Assembly: GCA_006386115.1 (NCBI GenBank) | Contig: VFIW01000093.1 | Span: forward strand, 124,001 to 188,000 | Reading direction: 5' to 3' | DNA from: Globisporangium splendens | Taxonomy: Eukaryota > Oomycota > Peronosporomycetes > Pythiales > Pythiaceae | DNA length: 64,000 nt | Notes under the pieces: generated by a model | Seen by the model: the letters and a program-made list of their open reading frames with translations, nothing else | Database searches by the model: none | Told to the model about the DNA's origin: nothing | Part shown: piece after piece, positions 19,886-28,912 of the stretch | How positions within the stretch are numbered: position 1 is the stretch's first letter | Layout: each line of letters opens with the position of its first letter | Made by a program: the position numbers and the translations under genes

Positions 19886-22800
19886 TTACATACGAACACG
19901 GGTGCTGGACAAGTCATCCATCGACGACAACGACTCAAAGTTGCGAATGTCGCCGCTGCTATCCTTCGGATCGATCGTCGGTGTCACAGGGATCTGCGTG
20001 TCGCCGTACACCTCGGCGTCTTCCATAATCACCGTCGTGGTGTCGTGGTGCGCAGCGACGCCACCTGTCGTGTACTGATACTTGTTGGCAGACGAACTGT
20101 GGCTGCTGGTGCTGTTGTCATCGCCTCCACCGAAATTGAATGACGCGAACGCCATGTCATCGCCTACCCTTGAGCCGCTCGGCTGGAGGCCGATCTGTTG
20201 GAAATCTCCGCCGTCCATGTCAAAAGACACGAACGAGGTCATCGTATTGTTGCTGAGAACCGTCGCCCCCACCTCCTCGTCGCGGTAATAGCGCTTGATG
20301 CCGCCTAGCAACCGATCGAAACTCGACTTGAAGCCCATGCCGCTGTTCATAAAGTGGAACAACTCGTTTCTCGCCAGTGTGTACTGCTTGTCGAGGCTAA
20401 CGTCCAAGTCGTTGAGCACGACAGGGAAAATTGGCCGCCCCTTGTCTTCTGCATACGCGAGTTGATCGCGCACCAACTCGTTGCTGAACGTTTGACTCGA
20501 AAGGATGAACACGAAGCAAGTGCACTTCACGATCGCCTCCTGGGCAGCATGGATACGACTTTCAAAGCTCTGTCCATCGATGTTTCGATCACCATAGCAT
20601 GAAATCCCCGAGTCGGATAGTTCTTGATACAGTTGCTTCACAAATCGAGGGTGCTTGTCGCCGTGGGAAATGAAAACGAACTGCGAGCTCGACACTTCCC
20701 AGGGTTGGAACATCTGCGTGAAGCCACCACCGACAGGTGCGATCGATGTCCCTGTGGTCGTTTTCAACCTATTTTTCAGGATCATCGCGGTGCGGCGCTT
20801 TTCAATCTCATCACGGACTCCGTCAAGCAAAAGACGGAATTGCGACTGGTATTTATTCTCTTCGTACTCGTACTCGATCTGGCGGCTGTTCTCTGCATTG
20901 CGCTTCGTCAGAGTAATCGCGGGCTCAAATGGCACAAGCTGGCGCGTGTACAAGTACACCTGCAAATCTTCTCCAATGCGAACATTCTCCGTGGAGACCG
21001 CCATAATCGGAGTCCCAACTTGCTTGGCGAGTGCGAGTTCTTTCAAACACCACTCTGACTGCGCGTAATCTTCCGTCAAAATGCACACTACAAGCGCAGC
21101 ATTGGTGATGCCCCTCGCGATTTCTTCTCGCCACACGGACCCTCCACCGATACCACTTGGATCCATGAGGTCCAGCCAGGTCGTCACGTTGGCATCTTCC
21201 AGGCTCTTGCGTAATTTCTTGGCAAACTCTGTGTGCGAGTGCGTGTAACTAATCATCACATCTCGGTGGCCAGCGGCGCGCTTAATCTCGTACAAAAGCT
21301 TGGTCGAGGTCGTGCAATCCAACGGACGGAGACCATCAATGTTCATTTTCATGATGTTGCCACCGCACGCGAGGATCGCGAGCGCTGACTCTTCATTCTC
21401 TTCACGAATTGCGATATGCAGTGCTGTGTCGCCTGTTGTAGGCAACGCGTAATTGATATCGGCACCAACGCTCACAAGCGCCGTGAAGAGATCGCGGTTC
21501 GCATTCTTCGTGTACGCTGCACACATCAACGGAGTCATATGGTCGAGATCGACCAAATCAGGCTTTGCATCCTTCGCGAGCAGGGAATTCACGATATCGA
21601 GACGATTGAGTCGTGCCGCCCAGTGCAATGGAGAACGGCCCTGTGCATCCTGGAAGTTTGGGTCGGCACCCGCTTCCAGCAGCAAATCCACAGCCTCGAT
21701 GGCGCCATTCACAGCAGCCCAGTGCAGCGGAGTTCGTCGATTCATACCCACATACCCGTGCTCTCCGAGGCAATCAATGTCGGTCTTCCGTCGAATAAAC
21801 TTGCGAACAGCGTATATGTTGTTCATCGCCGCGGCCGAATGGAAGGGCGTCAGCGCCACATCGCACCCCCATTCCTCCAACTCTTGCGCAACTGCGTAGT
21901 TCCCACGAAGATACGCGAGCTGCAAGACCGTAAGCGTGTTCATGTACCCTGGATCAGGGACCACCAAGTGATTTGCGCCATTCTCAAGCAACTCGCGGAC
22001 GATTTCAGGATGCTCAGCAAGAAAGATCGGTGGGATCCGCTCAGAACGGTACGACGACTGCGCCATCGTACCGACTTCAGCGCCGTGTGCGATCAGCCAC
22101 TGCACAGCTTCCAATTGCCCCGTCGACACAGCGCAATGCAACGGCGTCACCAACGTCGTCTTGAAGATCGACACGGCGTTCTCTTCTTCCGATTCCACTG
22201 GTTTCGACACGACGTAGCGCGCAAAGTACCAAAAGAGATCGCCCGTGCTGAATCGCACGCGACTGAACTTGTCGAGTGTGCTGACTTCAAATCCATACGA
22301 AAGCAACAACTCGAGCGCCGGAATATTGCCGCTGTACGCAGCCACGTGCACGGGGTTCTTCTTGGACAACCCGAACAAACCAAAGTAGATCTTCGCATTG
22401 CTGTAAAACGCCATGGGGAAGCCCGCCTGGTCCAGATCGCGTGCTTTCGCGTACTCAAGCACATCGCGCATACCGTGAAGATCGCCCAAACGCGTCGCAT
22501 TGTACAATTTCTTGCGGATGATCGAGATCACTTTTTCGTTCTTGGTCATCAACTGGTCGATTCCGGGGTCCATGACGTGGTGGCGCACATCGCCCGTCTG
22601 ATCACTTTCCTTGAACGCACCGAGCAGCATCTTCACGTGTTCTCGGAACCGCGCAAAGTAGCACAGCTCGACAAACACACCGATGAAACACAGAATCGCG
22701 ACGACCGCAAACACTTGCACGTACCCATTGCTGCAACTGAACGCGCCGCCGTTGAAAAACATGTACCAAAAGAACACCAGGGTCACGAGCGCGAACGCAA

Positions 22801-23635
22801 ACACAAGCACGGCGACGATCTCGCACGCTTGGAACACGAGTGTGCGCTTGATTTTCTTGCGGTTGCCCGACGCGTCGACCAGTGTCTCGCGCTTGAACGG
22901 CTCAAACGCGCGCAGCCCCGATGCCGGCAGTGCGAGCGCGATCACCGCCGGGAACGAGTGGTAGATGAGCGCCGAAAAGCCCACCATGTTCTCACACGCA
23001 CTCGCTTGGAACGTGTACACGACGCTCGGGTGCGGAAGCTTGAAGCCATACGAATTCGGGTCGCCCACCGGATCCAGCTGCAAGCCGTGTGGACTGTACA
23101 AGTAGTAAAAGCCGACGCCAGTCGCTGTGAGCGCAGCCAGCGGAATCGCGACGCGCACCACGCGCTGCGCAAAGAACGAGTTCTTGCGAAACTTGTAGTT
23201 GAGGAAAAAACGAGGCACATTCGGCTCGCGACCACGCAAATTACCGCGCGCCTGGGCATAAAACGATCGCTTCTTGTCAGGATTAGCGCTCCCACCGATC
23301 GATTGGGACGGAGCAAGATCCGAATTCAGACGCTGGAACGAATTCGTGTCACCGTTCTCATTCTCGTCGTTCACACTGGCGCTCGGGCGGTGTCCGCCAC
23401 CAAGCTGCTTCTTGCGCACAGCGGTATCGCGGTTGTGGCGCGTCAGAGACGACTGCGTGAGCGGGATGGAGATGCGGACATGGTCGTTCTCGTCGTCGCG
23501 GAGCCCGCCGTGCGTGCTGCGGCGCGCCATCTCCGGCACCGCTGCTGCCGCGGCGGTCGTGGTCGATGCGCGCAGCGACACCCGCTCTCCCTTGTCGTCT
23601 TTGCCTAGACTCGGCGAGTCCATGCCGACGTACAT
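19886..23635 (-). CDS. membrane-anchored ankyrin protein with tandem TIR domains (copy A)
   Basis: Intronless frame of 1249 residues. Residues 1-150 are disordered and polar. About four hydrophobic segments lie near 157-180, 216-245, 265-295 and 304-328, so the protein is likely an integral membrane protein. Ankyrin repeats follow from about 428 to 785 (for example NRRTPLHWAAVNGAIEAVDL and GRSPLHWAARLNRLDIVNSL). TIR domain 1 spans about 790-910 (RDVMISYTHSHTEFAKKL, then SEWCLKELALA with Glu866 at the NADase position). TIR domain 2 spans about 983-1095 (FVFISHGDKHPRFVKQLYQE); here the aligned residue is Gln1058. The tail is Ser/Asp-rich. Family knowledge: TIR domains either scaffold signalling or cleave NAD+. 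I infer a membrane-tethered sensor or signalling protein with one active and one inactive TIR. Its ligand and partners are unknown. The start is the first Met after an initiator-like element at 23831-23846; Met5 is an alternative. Confidence 0.85.
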   Translation of the reverse strand: MYVGMDSPSLGKDDKGERVSLRASTTTAAAAAVPEMARRSTHGGLRDDENDHVRISIPLTQSSLTRHNRDTAVRKKQLGGGHRPSASVNDENENGDTNSFQRLNSDLAPSQSIGGSANPDKKRSFYAQARGNLRGREPNVPRFFLNYKFRKNSFFAQRVVRVAIPLAALTATGVGFYYLYSPHGLQLDPVGDPNSYGFKLPHPSVVYTFQASACENMVGFSALIYHSFPAVIALALPASGLRAFEPFKRETLVDASGNRKKIKRTLVFQACEIVAVLVFAFALVTLVFFWYMFFNGGAFSCSNGYVQVFAVVAILCFIGVFVELCYFARFREHVKMLLGAFKESDQTGDVRHHVMDPGIDQLMTKNEKVISIIRKKLYNATRLGDLHGMRDVLEYAKARDLDQAGFPMAFYSNAKIYFGLFGLSKKNPVHVAAYSGNIPALELLLSYGFEVSTLDKFSRVRFSTGDLFWYFARYVVSKPVESEEENAVSIFKTTLVTPLHCAVSTGQLEAVQWLIAHGAEVGTMAQSSYRSERIPPIFLAEHPEIVRELLENGANHLVVPDPGYMNTLTVLQLAYLRGNYAVAQELEEWGCDVALTPFHSAAAMNNIYAVRKFIRRKTDIDCLGEHGYVGMNRRTPLHWAAVNGAIEAVDLLLEAGADPNFQDAQGRSPLHWAARLNRLDIVNSLLAKDAKPDLVDLDHMTPLMCAAYTKNANRDLFTALVSVGADINYALPTTGDTALHIAIREENEESALAILACGGNIMKMNIDGLRPLDCTTSTKLLYEIKRAAGHRDVMISYTHSHTEFAKKLRKSLEDANVTTWLDLMDPSGIGGGSVWREEIARGITNAALVVCILTEDYAQSEWCLKELALAKQVGTPIMAVSTENVRIGEDLQVYLYTRQLVPFEPAITLTKRNAENSRQIEYEYEENKYQSQFRLLLDGVRDEIEKRRTAMILKNRLKTTTGTSIAPVGGGFTQMFQPWEVSSSQFVFISHGDKHPRFVKQLYQELSDSGISCYGDRNIDGQSFESRIHAAQEAIVKCTCFVFILSSQTFSNELVRDQLAYAEDKGRPIFPVVLNDLDVSLDKQYTLARNELFHFMNSGMGFKSSFDRLLGGIKRYYRDEEVGATVLSNNTMTSFVSFDMDGGDFQQIGLQPSGSRVGDDMAFASFNFGGGDDNSTSSHSSSANKYQYTTGGVAAHHDTTTVIMEDAEVYGDTQIPVTPTIDPKDSSGDIRNFESLSSMDDLSSTRVRM

Positions 23636-24763
23636 GTGGGGCAGGCGCTACGACACACTACCTAATACACACAAATACACTTAATGCACACTCTTGATAC
23701 GCACAAATGCACGTACGCGTCTTCTGGTCGCTTCGCTTGTCAGCGGGCGGAATGAGCGCGGTTGAGGCGGCTTCTTTCCTTTTTTTTTTCTCTTCTCTTG
23801 CAACCCACTGCGTCTATTTGCTTGTGTGGTAAAATGCGGAATGCGCCATTTTTCTACTGAAAAAATACCGCCCACACTCTGCACCACACTGAGGTAAGTT
23901 ACCGTAACTCACCATTTTGATGCAATTTACTGCTGCAGCACTGAAGATTGGAACTGGACAGTAGCTAATGACGACCGAATCAACGAGTGCATAGGGTGGT
24001 AAAATACTTCCATCCAGAGAATAAATGTGCAGCGAATTATTTGAGAGGGTGGGTTGGGAGCTGACACTTGCTGGACACGAAGAGCGAAAATCGGTAGCAC
24101 CCACGTGATTACGTCCACACAATCACTCACATTTTTATCTATCGGCTTCTCAACGAATCACATACATGCGTGCCAATACGGCATAACCGTCGTGCATCCA
24201 GCTGCTGTTTTCTTTCTTTCAGCCTTTGATTTCGTTTCAACACCCTCTCGAACGGCATGCTTTTGGTTTTTTATTTTTATATATTACCATCACCAAATGG
24301 CTTGTTTCTGAGCCGAATGCTGAGCTGAGACTGACAGTTTTTGTTCTGTGACACGTCGAGATCAGATGGTTCGTGTGCACTGCAAGTAACACAACAGAGG
24401 CGTTAGCAACTCGGTAATCAAAGATAGAGTTGCTAATTATGGGTCACGATTAGAAACTGCCAATCGTTTCTTTTTCTGTGGCATGGCGCTAATGCTGCTG
24501 CTGCTGCTGGGCATGAGCAGCTACTTTGTTTGTTCGCAGCTCTGCATTGGTATGGAGCTCTGCTGGCTCGATCCTGCCTCGCGTAGCTCTTGCATTTGAT
24601 TTTACACCAAAAAGAAAGCAGTTCCTCGCAGAATTTTTGGGGTTCAATTGGCTTCAAAGTGCGTCTGTCGCCAGCAGCGCAAAATCCCATAATCCGTCTT
24701 TCTTCCAGATCCGCAAGCACGCATGCACGCATGTATGCATGCATGTGCCTGCCGTGTGGGGTT
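23636..24763. other. intergenic/promoter region upstream of the ankyrin-TIR gene (copy A)
   Basis: It contains the initiator of the minus-strand ankyrin-TIR gene and the 3' region of the LRR/EF-hand gene. A short alternating GCATGCACGCATGTATGCAT stretch lies near 24720. No gene seen. Confidence 0.5.
23831..23846 (-). promoter_or_regulatory. oomycete initiator upstream of the ankyrin-TIR gene (copy A)
   Basis: On the minus strand it reads GCGCATTCCGCATTTT, matching the oomycete initiator consensus GCTCATTYYNCAWTTT at 15 of 16 positions. It lies about 200 bp upstream of the ATG, so the leader would be longer than usual. A second partial element (GCTCATTCCGC) lies between it and the gene. Confidence 0.7.
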
Positions 24764-27700
24764 TCATCTGGATATCCGATGGTGTGCGGGCACCATGGAG
24801 AGCGAATCGACGTAGCTGATGATCTCATCGACTTCGTCCGGGAGTCCGCAGAGCGTGCCCGACGCCAGTTCGCGGCGCGTGGGCCACACGGGACCGCAAC
24901 CTTTATCGGCGCCTGAGCAGTACTCGAGACACAGGAATCCCTTCTCGGGAAACCCGCCGTCCCTGAGCCGCGACATGTTAAGCTCCCAACCGAAGGTCTC
25001 GCGCTGCCAGTTCTCGCCCGGTTCATCAATCGCGAGTCGCACGAGCGCCTTGGCAACCTCGCGCTCCTCGTACAGCGACAGGTTCAGTTCGTAGTAGTTG
25101 TCTGGGATCAGTGGCGTCCAGATGTTCAGCCATCCGAAGCGGTAGAAGCACTGCGCGGCCTCGGGCTCGTGCAGCGCCGACATAATGCCGTTGAAGTTGT
25201 GCAGATCCGCGACGCGGTCAAAGAGAAGACACACGAGGTCGACCCGCGCGCTCTCGAACGCCACGGGCCAGACACTGAGCAGTCTGACGGCCTGCTGCGC
25301 CGTGAGCCAGCGCATCGCGAGCAGCCACTGGAGGTTGAAGATCAAACGACGCGCTGTGCACGTGGCCTTGTCGCCTCTCTTGATGACCATCGCAGCGCTG
25401 TTGGTATTGTCGTCCCTCTTTTTCGTAGTGGTTGGTTCACCCCGCACCGCGTTGTCATCGTCATCGTTCGCTAATGTAGTACTAGCCTCACTTTGCTCAG
25501 AATCATGGACTGGAGACGTGCGCGTCGGCGACGGCGATGAAGTGGACGCTGACGGCGGCGCGCTCAGTTCCACGACGCTGTTCAACGCGTCACCAAAATT
25601 CACATAGTTTTTCACGGTCTTCATGCTCTCGAGCTCCGAGAACAGTGCGCATGTAAAGTGCCGCAATGGCGGGAATGGCGACACCGGCTGCTGCTTTGCG
25701 TCTCGTTTATTATTTGCTCCAGGCTTCCCGTGCACGTCTTTTACTGCCGCATGACCAAGGCTTTGCTGTGGCGCCGCCGTCGTGCTCATGGACCGTTCAC
25801 GAGAAGCTTTCTTGTCGCTGTCAGCTGAGGATGGAGCCAACCCCGACGGCGACGTGTGGACGCTGACAGTTTTCCCCATGCGATTCCCGTGCTGACTCGT
25901 GTCCTTCAGACCCGCTTTCTTGCGCAGAAACGCCGTGCGGTCGCTGTTCTCGATGATCTTTTTCAACGTAAGGCGGTCGAGATCGTTGCCCAGGTCGAGT
26001 TTGTAATGGCCCGTGCTCAACCCGAGCATGGGCTGCAGTGCCTGACCCAGGAGGTGCTGCAGCCGTACCCGCTGGTTCGCGTCCAAGTTGTGATCGATCA
26101 GCGCGTGCGCGTTCTTTGGGTCGACCATGTTCGGGAGCAGGATCGTCACAGCTTGCGTGACCTCGTACACGTCGGCGACGCTCTCGAGCAGCAACTGTGC
26201 CTCGTTGGTCTTGAAAAACAGTCCCGACTTGGCCATCGCGAGCATCTGACTTTTGTTCTTGCTGCTACTGATGTTCTCGATCAGCCGCTCGACGCCCGCC
26301 TGCGAGTGCGCATTGTCGTGGTCGACCGAGACGTGGAAGTCGACGAAATCGATCTGCAGCCGCCCCTCCGTCGGGATCGTAAACGGCTCGTTGGTCTCCA
26401 GGTCGACGCATTCGCGCGCGAAATGGCCGTCTTCCAGGTTGAAGCCGCTCATGAGCTCGACGAATTCGTCGAGTTCGATCGTGCCCGTCCCATCGAGATC
26501 GTACTGCGCGATGTACCGCGGGATGTCTTCATCCCGGAATGTGAGTCCGATCTTCCGCATGCCTCGCTTCAGCTCACTGTCGTCGATGAACCCCGAGTCG
26601 CCTTGATCGAGTTCGTAAAATAGCGAAACGAACGATGGGCGGTCGAGTTTGTACTCTTTGATCTTGCGTTCGCTCGCCTCCGCGTTGGTGAGAATGCCCG
26701 CGGTTTTCAACAGCCGACGATGCGCCTCGCCGCCTTCGGTCTTGCGGAGCTCCACTTTGATATTCCGCTTCTGCTTGGTGACGGCCGACGTATGCACGAT
26801 TGAGAGGAACTTGCAGCCCTGCTTAGTGTTTGCGACGCGCAGCAGCTCCAGCGCGATCGCGCGCTCGCACGGGATCTCCATGTTGAGATCGTATGTGCCC
26901 GTGGACTCGGCCGGATCAAATGCGTCGGCGTCAGTGAGGTCGAAGTTGCAGCCTTCCATGGAGACCTGCAGTTGCCGTTCCGTGCATGCTGCAACAGCGT
27001 GGAGCAAGCATCGACCGCCAGTCTGGCCTAAAGGATTGCCATCCATGTTCACGTACACAAGCTGTTGGTTGAGTCTAATCGCACTCGCGATTGGCAAGGC
27101 GCCGTGCGCCGGGATGTTGTTGTTGCTCAGGTTCAGCTTCTCGAGAAACGTGTTTGACAGCAAACTCTCACCGATCGCCTGGGCACCGGCGTTCCCAAAC
27201 GCATTGTACGCGAGATTGAGTTCCCTTAGCCCACTGTTGAACGCGAGCGCCTTGCCGAGTTCCACGGCGCCACCGAGCCGCAAGTAGTTCCAGGACAAGT
27301 CGAGACTTGTCAGCGTACAGTTGACACACAGCATCGTGGCCAGCGCTTCGCCGCCCGTGATGATCGATGGCCGCACAACGTTCAGGTTCTCGGTGCTCCC
27401 GATGAGGTTGTTGGAGAGATCCAGCGTCTGCAGCGATTTGTTCGTGTGCAGCGCCTTGGCGAAAGGCGCGAGTTCCGTGTCGTCGACATCGGCGTGACTC
27501 AGTTTCAGTGATTGCAGCGCGCACGTTGCTGAACCCAGGTACACGGCAAGCGAGCTCGACGCGTCGCCGTCGACCTTGTTCTCCGACAAGTCGATGTGGA
27601 ACATGTCCTTCTTCGCGATCACGACGTCGATGATCGCGCGCAGCCCCTGATCGCGCAGGCGGTTGTTGCGCACATTGAGTCCCGTGACCATGGGCAGATC

Positions 27701-28279
27701 GTAGAGGCACGCGGCAAAGACGCACGCGAGGTCGTCGCCGATCGCCATGTGCGACACATTGATCTCGGGCGAAAAGTAGTTGCGCACGATCAGCCGGATG
27801 CACGGTGGGAGGTCCTTCTCGAGACACAGCGACGAGAACTTGTGCCGCGCCGTAAACTGGCGACTGAAGAGCCCCATGCGGTCGATCTGATGGAGATTCT
27901 GCTCATAGAGACTGGCAGTATTGCTGTTTGACGAGTTCCCCAGACACACCAGCGGCAATGGCGTTGCTTCACCTTCTTCTTTGTCATTCCCGTTCCCGTT
28001 GCCTTGTGTCTGGGATGCTGTACGTGATAAAGACAGTGGCGTGACCACGCCACGCGGTCCCAAGAGCGTGGTCTCGTGGTCCTCGCGACCCTGCTGCTCC
28101 GCGAGAAACTCGTCGAGCGGCATGGTCGTGAGGTATTTCTGCACCGTGAGCTTGCAGAAGATCGCGTGGCACTCGGCTTTTGCCGTCGCACCAAAGTACT
28201 TGGCTTTGGTCTCGGCCGTGAGCACAAGCGCCTTCTGCGAGCCTTTCTTCTCGAGCGGCGTGCCCATGTCGAGCAGCAT
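24764..28279 (-). CDS. LRR and EF-hand protein of unknown function (copy A)
   Basis: Frame of 1171 residues from Met 28279. Leucine-rich repeats of the ribonuclease-inhibitor type cover about residues 195-450 (LQTLDLSNNLIG, LTSLDLSWNYLRLGG, LRELNLAYNAFGNAGAQAIG, LEKLNLSNNNIPAHGA). Two EF-hands follow at about 550-612 (DQGDSGFIDDSE and DLDGTGTIELDEF), both with intact calcium-coordinating loops. The rest (about 640-1171) holds helical regions I do not recognise, a Ser/Thr-rich linker, and a C-terminal Trp-rich domain (FYRFGWLNIWTPLIPDNYYE). I infer a cytosolic calcium-responsive scaffold. Relative to copy B this copy lacks 60 residues (180 bp, near 25876) and 9 residues (27 bp, near 24990), both in frame. 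The true N-terminus probably lies further upstream in another frame (see 28298-28725). Confidence 0.8.
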   Translation of the reverse strand: MLLDMGTPLEKKGSQKALVLTAETKAKYFGATAKAECHAIFCKLTVQKYLTTMPLDEFLAEQQGREDHETTLLGPRGVVTPLSLSRTASQTQGNGNGNDKEEGEATPLPLVCLGNSSNSNTASLYEQNLHQIDRMGLFSRQFTARHKFSSLCLEKDLPPCIRLIVRNYFSPEINVSHMAIGDDLACVFAACLYDLPMVTGLNVRNNRLRDQGLRAIIDVVIAKKDMFHIDLSENKVDGDASSSLAVYLGSATCALQSLKLSHADVDDTELAPFAKALHTNKSLQTLDLSNNLIGSTENLNVVRPSIITGGEALATMLCVNCTLTSLDLSWNYLRLGGAVELGKALAFNSGLRELNLAYNAFGNAGAQAIGESLLSNTFLEKLNLSNNNIPAHGALPIASAIRLNQQLVYVNMDGNPLGQTGGRCLLHAVAACTERQLQVSMEGCNFDLTDADAFDPAESTGTYDLNMEIPCERAIALELLRVANTKQGCKFLSIVHTSAVTKQKRNIKVELRKTEGGEAHRRLLKTAGILTNAEASERKIKEYKLDRPSFVSLFYELDQGDSGFIDDSELKRGMRKIGLTFRDEDIPRYIAQYDLDGTGTIELDEFVELMSGFNLEDGHFARECVDLETNEPFTIPTEGRLQIDFVDFHVSVDHDNAHSQAGVERLIENISSSKNKSQMLAMAKSGLFFKTNEAQLLLESVADVYEVTQAVTILLPNMVDPKNAHALIDHNLDANQRVRLQHLLGQALQPMLGLSTGHYKLDLGNDLDRLTLKKIIENSDRTAFLRKKAGLKDTSQHGNRMGKTVSVHTSPSGLAPSSADSDKKASRERSMSTTAAPQQSLGHAAVKDVHGKPGANNKRDAKQQPVSPFPPLRHFTCALFSELESMKTVKNYVNFGDALNSVVELSAPPSASTSSPSPTRTSPVHDSEQSEASTTLANDDDDNAVRGEPTTTKKRDDNTNSAAMVIKRGDKATCTARRLIFNLQWLLAMRWLTAQQAVRLLSVWPVAFESARVDLVCLLFDRVADLHNFNGIMSALHEPEAAQCFYRFGWLNIWTPLIPDNYYELNLSLYEEREVAKALVRLAIDEPGENWQRETFGWELNMSRLRDGGFPEKGFLCLEYCSGADKGCGPVWPTRRELASGTLCGLPDEVDEIISYVDSLSMVPAHHRISR

Positions 28280-28297
28280 GGATTCGGCGTTCGGCGC

Positions 28298-28725
28298 AGC
28301 GGCAGTTTGCTCAGTCGCAGAAACTTGTCGGCTGCGGACTCCCTCTCACTGCGCTTCGTGTGCGCGAGGAACGGCAGACTGCGCCGCAGCTCCTTGTCGA
28401 TCTCCCAGGGCTTGTTGATGCGCGAGATGTCCCACGGCTCAGTGTCGTCGAACCGGTCGGTGGCTCCGCCGCCCGTGCTCGACCGCGACGAGTCGATTGC
28501 GGACTCTGCGTGCGTGTGTCGCTTCCACGGGATGTCCTCGCGCTGTTTGTTCTTGCTCTTGGGTGTCGGCGCATTGTTGCTGCCATCAGTGGCGCTGCTG
28601 CTGGAGGCGACGACAGACGGCTTGGACGCGAGTTTCTTGCTGCTGTGGACCTTGGGGAGACTGCCGCGCAGGCTCGTACCTTGGTCCAGGACCTTGGCGG
28701 CGTCACTGCTGCCTGGTGACTCCAT
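28298..28725 (-). CDS. probable N-terminal coding segment of the LRR/EF-hand gene, in a different frame (copy A)
   Basis: A minus-strand frame begins at ATG 28725 (MESPGSSD) and reads a protein-like sequence, including DIPWKRHTHAES, WDISRINKPWEIDKELRRSL and ADKFLRLSKLP. It runs straight into the LRR frame but is offset by one base relative to it. The segment is kept in copy B with mostly conservative changes, so it is probably coding. No GT-AG intron of plausible length that restores the frame was found. The alternatives are an unusual intron, a frameshift in an ancestral copy, or an overlapping separate frame. A TATA-like TATAAATA lies on the minus strand near 28800. Confidence 0.5.
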
Positions 28726-28912
28726 GCGTCGAGCGCAGAGAGCTGCTGCGAGCAGCAACAACCCACATTGTGCGTCGCTGGTGTCTTGCTGTGTGCGCTA
28801 TTTATAATGGCGCCATTCCCATTGTCAGCGGTATTTAAAGACGGTAGATGGAAATGCAGCATGAAAGGATGTTACACCATTTCCCGCTTGACTGGACTCG
28901 AGTACCATCCGT

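Noticed and set aside
21416..23608. Long open frame (730 residues; 758 in copy B) opposite the ankyrin-TIR gene
   Set aside because: It is fully antisense to a conserved coding sequence, is rich in Arg/His as expected from its codon bias, and shows no domain.
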